Assembly (NCBI RefSeq): GCF_003788635.1
Contig: NZ_AYKH01000040.1
Span: 1 to 64,000 of the forward strand
Source: Salinisphaera orenii subsp. orenii MK-B5
Lineage (GTDB): Bacteria; Pseudomonadota; Gammaproteobacteria; Nevskiales; Salinisphaeraceae
Reading direction: 5' to 3'
DNA: 64,000 nt
Positions 15,028-24,219 of the stretch are shown here, one piece after another. The translations under genes were made by a program, and so were the position numbers. Positions within the stretch are counted from its first letter, which is position 1. Every line of letters starts with the position of its first letter. Below the pieces are notes generated by a model, which saw only the letters and a program-made list of their open reading frames with translations, was not told the origin of the DNA and made no database searches.

Positions 15028-16175
15028 TGTTCACCCACGAGCACGACGAGATCCGGCGCACCACCGAGCGCTTCATCGAAGAACAGGTCAACCCACAGGT
15101 GCGCTCCTGGGAAAACGCCGGCATCTTCCCGGCCCATGAGCTGTTCAAGGGTCTCGGCGATCTCGGCCTGCTCGGCATCACCAAGCCAGAGGAATACGGC
15201 GGCCTCGGGCTCGATTACTCCTACCAGCTCGCCTTCGCCGAGAGCCTCGGGCGCATGACCTGCGGCGGCATTCCCATGGCCGTGGGCGTGCAGACCGACA
15301 TGGCCACGCCCGCGCTGGCGCGCTACGGCAGCGACGAGCTCAAGCGCGACTTCCTCGCGCCGGCCATCGCCGGCGATCAGGTCGCCTGTATCGGCGTGTC
15401 GGAACCGGGTGCGGGCTCCGACGTCGCCGGCATCACGACCACGGCCCGGCGCGAGGGCGACGACTACGTCATCAACGGCCAGAAGATGTGGATCACCAAC
15501 GGCACCCAGGGCGACTGGATCTGCCTGCTGTGCGTGACCGGCGGTGAGTCGAAGCACAGCGACAAGTCGCTGATCGTGGTGCCGCTGGACGCGCCCGGCG
15601 TCAATCGCGAAACGCGGCTCGACAAGCTCGGCCAGCGCAGCTCCGATACGGCGATCATCTTCTTCGACGACGTGCGTGTGCCGGCGCGCTACCTCATCGG
15701 CGAGGCCGGCCAGGGCTTCGTCTATCAGATGCAGCAGTTCCAGGAGGAGCGGCTGTTCCTCGCCGCCAGCATTCTCGAGGCCATGCAGCGGGTGTTCGAC
15801 GATACCGTCACCTACACCCGAGAGCGCCGGGCCTTCGGCCAGAGCGTGATCGACAACCAGTACGTGCAGTTCACGCTGGCCGAACTGGCCACCGAACTGG
15901 AGGCGGCGCGTGCGCTCACCTACCAGGCCACCGCGGATCTCGTCGCCGGGCGCGACGTCACCCGCAACGCCTCGATGGCCAAGCTCAAGACCAGCCGGCT
16001 CGCGCGCCAGCTCACCGATACCTGCCTGCAGTTCTGGGGCGGGCAGGGCTATATGGCCGAATCCACCACCGCCCAGTTCTATCGCGATCTGCGCCTGCAT
16101 TCGATCGGCGGCGGCGCCGACGAGATCATGCTGCAGATCATCGCCAAGCGCCTCGATCTGCATTCGACCGCATAG
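15027..16175 (+). CDS. atuD: Acyl-CoA dehydrogenase (citronellyl-CoA dehydrogenase-like)
   Basis: FAD-dependent acyl-CoA dehydrogenase of 382 residues that introduces the alpha-beta double bond. It contains CIGVSEPGAGSDVAG (residues 121-135) and KMWITNGTQ of the FAD/substrate site, and the C-terminal QFWGGQGYMAE. The C-terminal position occupied by the catalytic Glu of short/medium-chain enzymes (YEGT) is Gly here (SIGGGADEI). Glu241 in EERLFLA aligns with the isovaleryl-CoA dehydrogenase catalytic Glu in LERLVLA. This supports a branched substrate. The ATG at 15027 is chosen; upstream codons in frame are unlike the family. In this operon it would feed the carboxylase. Confidence 0.82.
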   Translation: MFTHEHDEIRRTTERFIEEQVNPQVRSWENAGIFPAHELFKGLGDLGLLGITKPEEYGGLGLDYSYQLAFAESLGRMTCGGIPMAVGVQTDMATPALARYGSDELKRDFLAPAIAGDQVACIGVSEPGAGSDVAGITTTARREGDDYVINGQKMWITNGTQGDWICLLCVTGGESKHSDKSLIVVPLDAPGVNRETRLDKLGQRSSDTAIIFFDDVRVPARYLIGEAGQGFVYQMQQFQEERLFLAASILEAMQRVFDDTVTYTRERRAFGQSVIDNQYVQFTLAELATELEAARALTYQATADLVAGRDVTRNASMAKLKTSRLARQLTDTCLQFWGGQGYMAESTTAQFYRDLRLHSIGGGADEIMLQIIAKRLDLHSTA

Positions 16176-16184
16176 GAAACCGAC

Positions 16185-17003
16185 ATGGCACTACCCGAGA
16201 CCACTGCGCTCGCCCTCGACCGGCAGGACGGCGTGCTGCATGCCACCCTCGATCGCCCCGACGCCGGCAACGCGCTCGACGCCGGGCTCATCGACGATCT
16301 GGTGAACACCTTCAACGCGGTCCGTGACGACCGCAGCGTGCGCGTCGTCGTGCTGCGCGGGGCCGGCGACCATTTCTGTGTCGGCGCCGATCTGAACGCG
16401 CTCGCGGACTTCGACGGTGACGACGCGAGCGCTCGCGACGAAGCCACCGCGCACAGCCGGCGCTTCGGGGAGCTGCTCGAAACCGTCGACGCCGCCCCGC
16501 AGGCCGTGATCGCACTGGCCGACGGCGCGGCCCTGGGCGGCGGTTTCGGGCTGCTGTGCGTGGCCGACATCACCATCGTCACCACCGATACGCGCATGGG
16601 TATGCCCGAGGCGCGGCTCGGTGTGCCGGCCGCCCAGATCCTGCCGTTCGTGGTCGCGCGCATCGGCGCCGCCGAGACCCGACGGCTCGGCATCTGCGGT
16701 CATCAACTCAAGGGCGGCGAAGCCGCGCGACTGGGCATCGCCCACGATGTGGTCGACGACGCCGAGGCCGGCGAGGAGCGGATCACCGCCGTGCTCGAGG
16801 ATGTGCTGGCCTGCGCGCCCGGGGCGATCGCGGAGACCAAGCGCATCGTCCGCGCGGCGCGGACCGCCGAGCCCGCCGCGCTGCTCGACGCCGGCGCCGA
16901 GACGTTCACCGACTGTCTGACCGGCGACGAGGGGCGCGACGGGGTACGCGCGTTTTTCGACAAGCGGGCGCCGTACTGGGCGCAGGGTGATGGCGATGCC
17001 TGA
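16185..17003 (+). CDS. atuE: Enoyl-CoA hydratase/isomerase family protein (isohexenylglutaconyl-CoA hydratase-like)
   Basis: Crotonase-fold protein of 272 residues. The oxyanion-hole segments are FCVGADLNAL near residues 65-75 and DGAALGGGFGLLCVADI near 112-128, followed by the typical GMPEARLGVPAAQ. An RBS (AGGAAA) lies 5 bases upstream of the ATG and the gene follows the dehydrogenase by 9 bases. In the atu pathway this step hydrates the carboxylated isohexenylglutaconyl-CoA; in the leucine pathway the equivalent is methylglutaconyl-CoA hydratase. The operon order argues for the former. Residue choices alone cannot settle the substrate. Confidence 0.82.
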   Translation: MALPETTALALDRQDGVLHATLDRPDAGNALDAGLIDDLVNTFNAVRDDRSVRVVVLRGAGDHFCVGADLNALADFDGDDASARDEATAHSRRFGELLETVDAAPQAVIALADGAALGGGFGLLCVADITIVTTDTRMGMPEARLGVPAAQILPFVVARIGAAETRRLGICGHQLKGGEAARLGIAHDVVDDAEAGEERITAVLEDVLACAPGAIAETKRIVRAARTAEPAALLDAGAETFTDCLTGDEGRDGVRAFFDKRAPYWAQGDGDA

Positions 17004-17030
17004 AGCGACCGGGAGCCCGGAGGCCCGCGG

Positions 17031-19016
17031 ATGCGCGCCCTGAACAAACTGCTGGTGGCCAACCGCGGCGAGATCGCCGTACGGCTGATCCGCGGCGCCC
17101 GGGCGCTCGGCTGGTCGAGCGTCGCGGTGTATTCCGAGGCCGACGCCGACGCGCCGCACGTGGCGCTCGCCGACGAGGCCGTGTGCATCGGCCCGGCGCC
17201 GGCGGCCGAGTCCTATCTGTCGATAGCGCGGCTGATCGAGGCGGCCCGGGCCACCGGCGCGGATGCCGTGCACCCGGGCTACGGCTTTCTGGCCGAGAAC
17301 GCCGCCTTCGCGCGCGCGATCGAGGACGCCGGTCTCGTCTTCGTCGGCCCGGCCCCCGACGCCATCGCGCTCATGGGCGCCAAGCGAGCGGCCAAGCAGC
17401 GCATGATCGAGGCCGGCGTGCCCTGCGTGCCGGGCTACGAAGGCGCGGCCCAGGACGATGACGTGCTGTGCGCCGAGGGCGAGCGCATCGGCGTGCCGAT
17501 CATGGTCAAGGCCTCGGCCGGCGGCGGCGGACGCGGCATGCGTCGCGTCGAACGCATCGCCGATCTCGCCTCGGCGATCGCCTCGGCGCGCTCCGAGGCG
17601 GCCTCGGCCTTCGGTTCCGACGAGCTGATTCTGGAGAAGGCGGTCACCGGCGCGCGCCACGTCGAGATCCAGGTTCTGGCGGATCACCACGGCCACGTCA
17701 TCCATCTCGGCGAGCGCGACTGTTCGGTACAGCGGCGGCATCAGAAAGTCGTCGAGGAAGCTCCCTCACCGGCGGTGGACGCCGCGCTGCGAGCGCGGAT
17801 GGGGGCCGCGGCCGTGGCGGCGGCCCGGGCCATCGACTACCGCGGCGCCGGCACGGTGGAATTCCTGCTCGAGCCCGACGGCGCCTTCTACTTCATGGAA
17901 ATGAACACGCGCCTGCAGGTCGAGCATCCGGTGACCGAGATGGTCACCGGGGTCGATCTGGTCGCCTGGCAGCTGCGCATCGCCGCCGGCGAGCCGCTCG
18001 CGCTGGCGCAGGATGCGATCCGCTTCGAAGGCCATGCCATCGAAGTGCGGCTGTGTCTCGAGGACGTCACGCAGGACTTCATGCCGGCGACCGGCACGAT
18101 ACACCGTTGGCGCCCGCCGGCCGGACCGGGCGTGCGCGTGGATCACGGCCTGGCCGACGGGCTGGTCGTCTCGCCGCATTACGATTCCATGGCCGCCAAG
18201 CTCATCGCCACCGGCGCCACGCGTGACATCGCCCGTCGACGCCTGATCGGAGCGCTGGACGACACGCTGCTGTTCGGGCCGACCAGCAATCGCGATTTTT
18301 TGCGCCGTATCCTGGCGCATCCCGTCTTCGCCGGCGGCGACTTCGATATCGGCTTCGTCGAACGGCACATGGCCGACGCGCTGGAGCGCGAGCGCCCGCC
18401 GGCGCTGCACCGCGCGCTCGCGGCGGCCGCGATGCATCATCAGGAGGCCGTCGCCCTGGCCGACAGTGCCGGGCTCGACGCCTCGCTGCTGGGCTGGCGC
18501 AGCGCCTATGCCGACGAAGCACCGATGATCCTGGATGACGGCGAGACCCGCCATGCATGCCGGCTCGCCTGCGACGGCGCGGGCCGCTACCGCGTATGCG
18601 TCAATCAAGCGTGGATCGAACTGGGGCTGACCGCATCCGCGGACACGCGGCTGGACTGGCACCACGCCGGCGTGCATCGACGCGCCCATGCGCTTCGGCA
18701 CGGGGCGTGCCTCTGGCTGGCCGCCGAAGGCGTGACCCTGGCCTATGAGGACGTGTTGCGTCGTCCGCCGGCCTCGGCCGATGCGGCCGGCGACGGTCGC
18801 ACGGTCGCGCGCATGGACGGCCGCATCCAGCGTGTGGACGCGGTCGCGGGCCAGTCGGTGCGCGCCGGTGACACGCTGCTCGTGCTCGAGGCGATGAAGA
18901 TGGAGTTCGTCGTGGCCGCCGACGTGGACGGCACGGTCGAAGCCGTCCACTGCCGGGCCGGTGACCAGGTCGCCGCGCGCCAGTTGTTGCTCGTGATCAC
19001 GCCCGACACGGCTTGA
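17031..19016 (+). CDS. atuF: Acyl-CoA carboxylase biotin-carrying (alpha) subunit, geranyl-CoA carboxylase-like
   Basis: Biotin carboxylase plus biotin carrier in one chain (661 aa). Residues 1-450 are the ATP-grasp biotin carboxylase domain, with KASAGGGGRGMR and EMNTRLQVEHPVTEM as the ATP and bicarbonate-site landmarks. A linker domain follows. The C-terminal biotinyl domain has LEAMKMEF with the biotinylated Lys at about residue 623. The RBS is GGAGG in the 28-base gap after the hydratase. It partners the carboxyltransferase at 13255 as an alpha6beta6-type enzyme, by family knowledge. No HMG-CoA lyase gene follows, which weakens a leucine-catabolic reading. The stop codon overlaps a possible TTG start of the next frame. 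Confidence 0.88.
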   Translation: MRALNKLLVANRGEIAVRLIRGARALGWSSVAVYSEADADAPHVALADEAVCIGPAPAAESYLSIARLIEAARATGADAVHPGYGFLAENAAFARAIEDAGLVFVGPAPDAIALMGAKRAAKQRMIEAGVPCVPGYEGAAQDDDVLCAEGERIGVPIMVKASAGGGGRGMRRVERIADLASAIASARSEAASAFGSDELILEKAVTGARHVEIQVLADHHGHVIHLGERDCSVQRRHQKVVEEAPSPAVDAALRARMGAAAVAAARAIDYRGAGTVEFLLEPDGAFYFMEMNTRLQVEHPVTEMVTGVDLVAWQLRIAAGEPLALAQDAIRFEGHAIEVRLCLEDVTQDFMPATGTIHRWRPPAGPGVRVDHGLADGLVVSPHYDSMAAKLIATGATRDIARRRLIGALDDTLLFGPTSNRDFLRRILAHPVFAGGDFDIGFVERHMADALERERPPALHRALAAAAMHHQEAVALADSAGLDASLLGWRSAYADEAPMILDDGETRHACRLACDGAGRYRVCVNQAWIELGLTASADTRLDWHHAGVHRRAHALRHGACLWLAAEGVTLAYEDVLRRPPASADAAGDGRTVARMDGRIQRVDAVAGQSVRAGDTLLVLEAMKMEFVVAADVDGTVEAVHCRAGDQVAARQLLLVITPDTA

Positions 19017-19599
19017 TTGCGCTGTTGAACCGATGGCGCCGAGTCGTGGCGGGCGGCATTTCCGCCCGGCGAGTCGTACGGACGAGCTCTGGTCTCGCGG
19101 CGCTGTCGGGGCTGATGCTCCTGTCCGCCTGTGCGAGTTCCCGGATTGAGGCCGTGGTCGACCCGGCACACGCGGACACGCGCTACGACGGTTTCATCGT
19201 CTACGCCGCCTTCGACGATGTCGGCCTGCGCATGCGCTACGAGCGCGCGCTGTGCGCGCGCCTGATCGCCGCCGGCCATGCCTGCACGACCATGATCGCG
19301 GCCGCGCCGCCCACACGTGAACAGGACGCGGCCAGCCGCCACGCCGCCAGCCGCAACAGCGGCGCGCAGGCGACGCTGCTGATCGAGTTCGCCGAGGTGA
19401 CCGGGGATGCGCGTCGTCTGTTGGCCGGGGGCGCCCCGGCTACGAGATCCGTGTGATCGACAACAGCGCCCAGACCGTGGCGCAGCTGATCAGCGTGGCC
19501 GGTCGACGCGACGGCAGCCCGTCGCAGCGGGCCACCGAACTCGCCGATGCGGTCGTCGCCGGTCTGCGTTCGGGAACGCTGCTTTACGAGCGTCCGTGA
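19013..19599 (+). pseudogene. Lipoprotein gene interrupted by an apparent frameshift
   Basis: The first frame (from a TTG at 19013 or a downstream GTG) encodes a lipoprotein signal with lipobox LSAC (LMLLSACASS), then a conserved-looking domain to FAEVTGDARRLLAG, and stops at 19456. Immediately after a G5/C4 run at about 19425-19437, another frame continues with a coherent amphipathic sequence (GYEIRVIDNSAQTVAQL ... ATELADAVVAGLRSG) to a stop at 19597-19599. One base appears to be missing in the homopolymer run. Restoring it would give about 195 residues. It may be a genuine disruption, a phase-variable tract or a sequencing error. The family is not recognised. Confidence 0.55.
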
Positions 19600-19620
19600 G
19601 GCTTCGACAGACCCGTGAAG

Positions 19621-19696
19621 TGGAGCGGCGGACGAGATTCGAACTCGCGACCTCGACCGTGGGAGGGTCGCGCTCTACCAACTGAGCTACCGCCGC
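19621..19696 (-). tRNA. tRNA-Gly (anticodon CCC)
   Basis: A 76-base cloverleaf read on the minus strand. The acceptor stem is GCGGCGG paired with CCGCCGC, the D arm is GCTCAGTTGGTAGAGC, the anticodon arm is CGACC-CTCCCAC-GGTCG with anticodon CCC, and the T arm has TTCGAAT. The discriminator base is T and the CCA end is encoded. All stems pair perfectly. It decodes GGG codons. It stands alone between the broken lipoprotein gene and the epimerase gene, on the opposite strand to both. Confidence 0.97.
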
Positions 19697-19831
19697 ACAG
19701 GCGCATTGATAACCCGATACGGCGATGCTTTGCAAGTACGGCGTTGGCATGGCGCAACGCGGCGGCCCCGGCGCGCGTATATTGCTGGAACCCTGTTCCG
19801 CCGCCGCGCTCCGCGTTGCTAGAGTACGACC

Positions 19832-20743
19832 ATGAAGACAGCACTCATCACCGGGGGTACCGGCTTCATCGGCCGGCATCTGTGCGCCGATCTGCGGTCG
19901 GACGGCTGGGCGGTCACGGTGGCCACGCGCGATGCCGAGGCGGCCGAGCGCGTGCTGCCGGCCGGCGTGCAGCCGGTCGAGTCCCTGACCGCGGCCGATC
20001 CGGCCGACGCGGTGATCAATCTGGCCGGCGAGAATCTGGCCGGCGGGCGTTGGACCGAGGATCGCAAGCGGGAGATGCGCGAGAGCCGCCTGCGGATCAC
20101 GCGCGAGCTCACCGACGTCATCACGCAGTGGGAGACGCCGCCCTCGGTGCTGGTCAGCGGTTCCGCCGTGGGCTACTACGGCGCCCGCGGCGATGACGTG
20201 CTCGACGAGGAGGAGCCGCCCGGGGACGAGTTCCAGTCGGAACTCTGCCTGGCCTGGGAGCAGGCCGCGCGCCGCGTCGAGGGCGCCGGCATCCGCTTGT
20301 GTCGGATTCGTACCGGCATCGTGCTCGGCGCGAACGAAGGGGCGCTGGCGCAGATGCTGCCGCCGTTCCGGTTCGGACTCGGCGGCCATTTCGGCAGCGG
20401 TCGGCAGTTCATGCCCTGGATCCACATCCGGGACGAGATCCGCGCGATCCGTTTCCTCATGGCCGAGCCGGGCTGCAGCGGGGCCTACAATCTGACCGCG
20501 CCGGAGCCGGTCAGCAATCGCCAGTTCAGCGCCACGCTGGCCCGGGTGCTGCACCGGCCCAAGATCGCCTGGGTGCCCGGCCCCGTGCTGCGGCTGATGC
20601 TCGGCGAGATGGCACACCTGCTGCTCACCGGCCAGCGGGCGGTGCCTGCAGCGCTCGAGGCGGCCGGTTTCGCTTTCGAATATCGTCACCTGCAGCCGGC
20701 GCTCGCCGATCTGCTGACGGACGATCCAGCGCGCGCGGCCTGA
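19832..20743 (+). CDS. TIGR01777 family epimerase (YfcH-like)
   Basis: Extended SDR-type protein of 303 residues. The nucleotide loop is ITGGTGFIGRHL (6-17), followed by the TIGR01777-typical INLAGENLAGGRW and SAVGYYG segments. The C-terminal extension (PKIAWVPGPVLRLMLGEMAHLLLTGQRAVP) is the DUF1731 domain. The substrate is unknown in the family, which includes E. coli YfcH. A TAGAGT hexamer 14 bases upstream of the ATG may be part of a promoter, though no good -35 is visible. The stop overlaps the next start by one base (TGATG), so it is coupled to the FAD-linked oxidase. Confidence 0.85.
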   Translation: MKTALITGGTGFIGRHLCADLRSDGWAVTVATRDAEAAERVLPAGVQPVESLTAADPADAVINLAGENLAGGRWTEDRKREMRESRLRITRELTDVITQWETPPSVLVSGSAVGYYGARGDDVLDEEEPPGDEFQSELCLAWEQAARRVEGAGIRLCRIRTGIVLGANEGALAQMLPPFRFGLGGHFGSGRQFMPWIHIRDEIRAIRFLMAEPGCSGAYNLTAPEPVSNRQFSATLARVLHRPKIAWVPGPVLRLMLGEMAHLLLTGQRAVPAALEAAGFAFEYRHLQPALADLLTDDPARAA

Positions 20744-22167
20744 TGGCGGCACGGATTCTGGAGGCGCTCGCCGGCGTGGTCGGCGCCGACGAGGTGCTGA
20801 CCGGCGACGCGGCGCAGCCCTATTTGCAGGAATGGCGGGGCGCCTTCCAGCCGCGGGCGCTGGCGGTCGTGCGGCCCGCGGACACGGCCATGGTGGCGGC
20901 GGTGGTCCGGGCCTGCATCGACGCCGACTGCGCGATCGTGGCGCAGTCCGGCAACACCGGCCTGGTCGGCGGCTGCGCCGCGGACGATGCCCGCCGGCAC
21001 GTGATTCTGTCGCTGGAGCGGCTGTCGGCGGTGCGTGGCATCGATGTCGACAACGCGACCCTGACGGTCGAGGCCGGCTGCACCCTGGCGGACGCGCAGC
21101 GCGCGGCCGCCGATGCGGGCCTGTATTTCCCGCTGACCCTGGCCTCGCGCGAGCGCTGTCGCATCGGCGGCAACCTGGCCACCAACGCCGGGGGGTTGAA
21201 TGTGGTCCACTACGGCAACACGCGGGATCTCGTGCTGGGGCTGGAAGTGGTCACGGCCGACGGGCGTGTCTGGGACAATCTCACCGGGCTGCGCAAGGAC
21301 AACAGCGGCTTCGATCTCAACGATCTGTTCGTGGGCAGCGAGGGGGCGCTGGGCATCATCACCGCGGCGGTGTTCAAGCTCCACTCGCCGATCGTTCAGC
21401 AGTCTGTCGCCCTGTTCGGGCTCGACACGCCCGCGCAGGCCGTCGGCGTGCAGCGGCGGCTGACCGCGGCCTCCGGTCACAATCTCACCGGCTGCGAACT
21501 GATGTCGCGCCAGGCGGTGGCGCTGGCCTGCGCGCACATCGAAGGCTGCGCCGAGCCGTTCGAAGCGGCCTGCGACTGGTATCTGCTGGTCGAGCTGGCG
21601 AGCTCGGCCTCCGGCGACTGGCTCGCCGCCGCCCTTGGCGGCGCGATTGCGGATCTGCGCGCCGAGGGCATTGTCCGCTCGGTGCGTGTGGCCGCCGACG
21701 CCGCCGGCGCCCGCGATATCTGGCATCTGCGCGAATCACTGCCGCCGGCCCAGGTCGCCGAAGGCGCGTCGATCAAGCACGACATATCGCTGCCGGTGTC
21801 GCGCCTGCCGGCGTTTCTGGATCGCGCCCTGCCGGCCGTGCGCGAGGCCCTGCCCGGCGTTCGGCCCTGCCCCTTCGGCCACGTCGGCGACGGCAACCTG
21901 CATTTCAATCTGTCGAAGCCGGCCGGGAGCGACGATGCGGCCTTTCTGTCCGAGACGGCCCGGGCGAACGCCGTGGTCCACGACATCGTCGCCGAGATGG
22001 GCGGGTCCTTCGCCGCCGAGCACGGGATCGGCCGTCTGAAGGTCGCCGCACTCGCCCGCTACAAGCAGCCGGTCGAACGCGACATGCTGATCGCGATCAA
22101 ACGCGCGCTGGACCCGGACAACCGGCTGAACCCGGGCGCGGTCGTGGATCTGGACGCTCCGAGCTAG
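20743..22167 (+). CDS. FAD-binding oxidoreductase (D-2-hydroxyacid dehydrogenase, GlcD/DLD type)
   Basis: Flavoprotein of 474 residues with a PCMH-type FAD-binding domain and a GlcD/D-2-hydroxyglutarate dehydrogenase C-terminal domain. The FAD region has QSGNTGLVGGC near residues 67-77 and GGNLATNAGGLNVVHYGNTRDLVLG. The C-terminal metal/substrate region has CPFGHVGDGNLHFN and EHGIGRLK. These fit D-2-hydroxyglutarate or D-lactate dehydrogenases that feed electrons to the respiratory chain. The ATG at 20743 overlaps the preceding stop. A longer open frame upstream lies over the epimerase and is not real. The exact hydroxyacid cannot be told from sequence. Confidence 0.88.
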   Translation: MAARILEALAGVVGADEVLTGDAAQPYLQEWRGAFQPRALAVVRPADTAMVAAVVRACIDADCAIVAQSGNTGLVGGCAADDARRHVILSLERLSAVRGIDVDNATLTVEAGCTLADAQRAAADAGLYFPLTLASRERCRIGGNLATNAGGLNVVHYGNTRDLVLGLEVVTADGRVWDNLTGLRKDNSGFDLNDLFVGSEGALGIITAAVFKLHSPIVQQSVALFGLDTPAQAVGVQRRLTAASGHNLTGCELMSRQAVALACAHIEGCAEPFEAACDWYLLVELASSASGDWLAAALGGAIADLRAEGIVRSVRVAADAAGARDIWHLRESLPPAQVAEGASIKHDISLPVSRLPAFLDRALPAVREALPGVRPCPFGHVGDGNLHFNLSKPAGSDDAAFLSETARANAVVHDIVAEMGGSFAAEHGIGRLKVAALARYKQPVERDMLIAIKRALDPDNRLNPGAVVDLDAPS

Positions 22168-22201
22168 GGTCTGTTAACACGCCATGGCAGGTCGCGGCAC
22201 G

Positions 22202-22316
22202 GCGCTTGTCCCGAAGGGTGGAGCCTCAAATCGCGCACTGCGGCGTTGCCAGTCTTGATCGTGGCGCGCCACGTTCCGACTCGCGCCTTGCAGCCCACGG
22301 TGTACGGTATCCAACG
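22202..22316 (-). repeat. Dispersed intergenic repeat, copy 2 (shortest)
   Basis: Read on the minus strand it starts CGTTGGATACCG and shares GCAAGGCGCGAG, GGCAACGCCGC and CGGGACAAGCGC with the copy at 51122-51341, and the first half with 7159-7367. It sits in the 589-base gene-free region 22168-22756 between the FAD oxidase and nuoN. Next to it, at 22168-22183, is GTCTGTTAACACGCCA, reminiscent of insertion-sequence ends, but no transposase or matching second end is seen. The rest of the gap (22317-22756) shows only GC-rich, proteinless frames. Confidence 0.55.
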
Positions 22317-22756
22317 CGGGGTGGATTGCCGGCCCGGCGGCTATGACAACGATTGACCCGCCAGCGGCGCTTTTCGTGCACGCGCATGTCGCGTTGGCGC
22401 ACAGCTGGTGGCGGCCGCATCGGCCCTGGAATGCGGGCGCGATATGAGTCCCCGTGGGTGCGCCCGCTGCCGGGCGCCGTCGCGGCGTCGATGCATGCGC
22501 GCGATCAGCGGCGAACCGAACGCGCTCGGGGCATGGGCCGGTCGATGCCCTGGCTGGATCGCGGGCGATGGCCGGAAGCTTCTCGCCCCGCTGCTTCGTG
22601 AAAAGCTCCTGCGTCGACGGCTCGCTCCGGGGCAGGGCCGGCGCGGCGCCGGCCACCGCGCGCCGGCTTCGCCGACCGTGACGATCACTACGGGTAGCCC
22701 GACGCCGAAAGTCCGGCATCCGCCCCTCGCCGCGAATTGCGACGGTCGCGCGTGGT

Positions 22757-24208
22757 CTAGCCGCCGTTCATCACCGCGGCGTCGACGAGCGCGATCAGCG
22801 GCTGCGGATAGATACCGAACAGAATCACCGCGGCCGAGAGTAGGAGCACCATGATGCCGCCCGACTGCTGTCCCCAGCCGGAGACCGCGTCGCGGCGGCT
22901 CTGGCCCGGCTCGACTAGATACAGGATGATCATCACGCGCAGGTAGTAGTACAGCCCGATCCCGCTGCCGATGACGATGCCGCCGACCAGCCACCACAGC
23001 CCGCTCTGGACGCCGACCGCCAGGGCGTAGAACTTGCCGATGAAGCCGGCGGTCATCGGGATGCCGGCCAGCGACAGCATCATCACGGTCAGCACCGCGG
23101 CCAGATAGGGCCGGCGCCAGAACAGGCCGCGGTAGTGGTGCAGGGCGCCCGCGTCGGTGCCGGAATAGGGGCTGGACACCAGCGTCACCACGCCGAACGC
23201 ACCCAGCGTCGTGGCGACATAGGTCGCCAGATAGATGCCGACGGTTTCGATGCCGAGCTCGCCACCGGCCACCACTGCGGTCAGCAGATAGCCCAGATGC
23301 GCGATCGACGAATAGCCGAGCAGACGCTTGATGTTGTTCTGACGCAGCGCCAGCAGATTGCCGATCAGCATCGAGGCCAGGGCGATGACCCCGATCAGCG
23401 TCAGCAGCCAGCCGTCGTCGGCCGGCGGTGCGAGGCTGAAAAAGCGTGCGAGCAGCGCGAACACGGCCACCTTGCTGACCGTGGCCAGAAAGGCCGAGAC
23501 TGGGCCGGGTGCGCCTTCGTAGACGTCCGGCGTCCACAGGTGGAAGGGCACGAGCGAGAGCTTGAACGCCAGCGCGACCACCATCATGCCGACGCCCGCG
23601 AGCATCCAGGTCGAGCCGACCCCGTCGGTCGCGGCCTCGGCGAGCTCGGCGAACACCAGCGTGCCCGAGGCGGCGTAGAGCAGCGCCATGCCGAACAGGA
23701 GAAAGGCCGACGCGGCGCCGGAAAGCACCATGTACTTGAGGCCGGCCTCGAGCGAAATCCGGTCGCGATAGGTATAGGCGACCATGCCGTAGAGGGGTAC
23801 CGACAGCAGTTCGAGGCCGATGAACAGCGAGGCCATGTGGCGGGCCGCGATCAGCGCCAGCGCACCGCCGGCCGAGCACAGCAGCAGGACGTAGAATTCC
23901 TCGCGCCGGTCGGGGAGCGTCTCGAGATAGGCGTGCGCCAGGGTGGAGCAGGCCAGCGACGCCACCAGCACGATCGCGCCGAACAGGACCGAATAGTTGT
24001 CGATGATGAACAGCGGCGTCACCTCGAGCGGGGTGACCTGGAGTACGCCCAGCAGCGAGATGAGTGCGGCGTTCAGCCCCACGACCGTGATCGTCGCCGC
24101 AGTGAAGTGATGGCGGCCGACCGCGATGGTGCCGATCACGGCCACGATCGTCGCGCAGATGATCAGCAGCGGCGCGAGCGCGATGACGTTGGTGAGGAAG
24201 TCGTTCAT
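22757..24208 (-). CDS. nuoN: NADH-quinone oxidoreductase subunit N
   Basis: Antiporter-like membrane subunit of complex I (483 aa, family length). About 14 hydrophobic segments are visible. The mid-protein helix contains KYMVLSGAASAFLLFGMALLY and the conserved proton-channel lysine in AFKLSLVPFHLWTPDVYEG. Quinone-reduction energy is transmitted through this arm to pump protons. It is the last gene of the operon, 11 bases after nuoM. No terminator hairpin is obvious beyond it; a dispersed repeat lies further on. Confidence 0.95.
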   Translation of the reverse strand: MNDFLTNVIALAPLLIICATIVAVIGTIAVGRHHFTAATITVVGLNAALISLLGVLQVTPLEVTPLFIIDNYSVLFGAIVLVASLACSTLAHAYLETLPDRREEFYVLLLCSAGGALALIAARHMASLFIGLELLSVPLYGMVAYTYRDRISLEAGLKYMVLSGAASAFLLFGMALLYAASGTLVFAELAEAATDGVGSTWMLAGVGMMVVALAFKLSLVPFHLWTPDVYEGAPGPVSAFLATVSKVAVFALLARFFSLAPPADDGWLLTLIGVIALASMLIGNLLALRQNNIKRLLGYSSIAHLGYLLTAVVAGGELGIETVGIYLATYVATTLGAFGVVTLVSSPYSGTDAGALHHYRGLFWRRPYLAAVLTVMMLSLAGIPMTAGFIGKFYALAVGVQSGLWWLVGGIVIGSGIGLYYYLRVMIILYLVEPGQSRRDAVSGWGQQSGGIMVLLLSAAVILFGIYPQPLIALVDAAVMNGG

Positions 24209-24219
24209 GGCTTATTCGC

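Noticed and set aside
13255-19016. Assignment as the leucine (liu) methylcrotonyl-CoA carboxylase operon
   Set aside because: Gene order is beta-dehydrogenase-hydratase-alpha and no isovaleryl-first order, MerR regulator or HMG-CoA lyase is present; kept only as the alternative.
22168-22183. Insertion-sequence end (GTCTGTTAACAC...)
   Set aside because: It resembles some IS termini, but there is no transposase, no matching inverted end and no target duplication in the gap.
22408-22854. Open frames in the gap before nuoN
   Set aside because: Several frames on both strands are open at once, all arginine-rich and partly over nuoN; nothing resembles a protein family.
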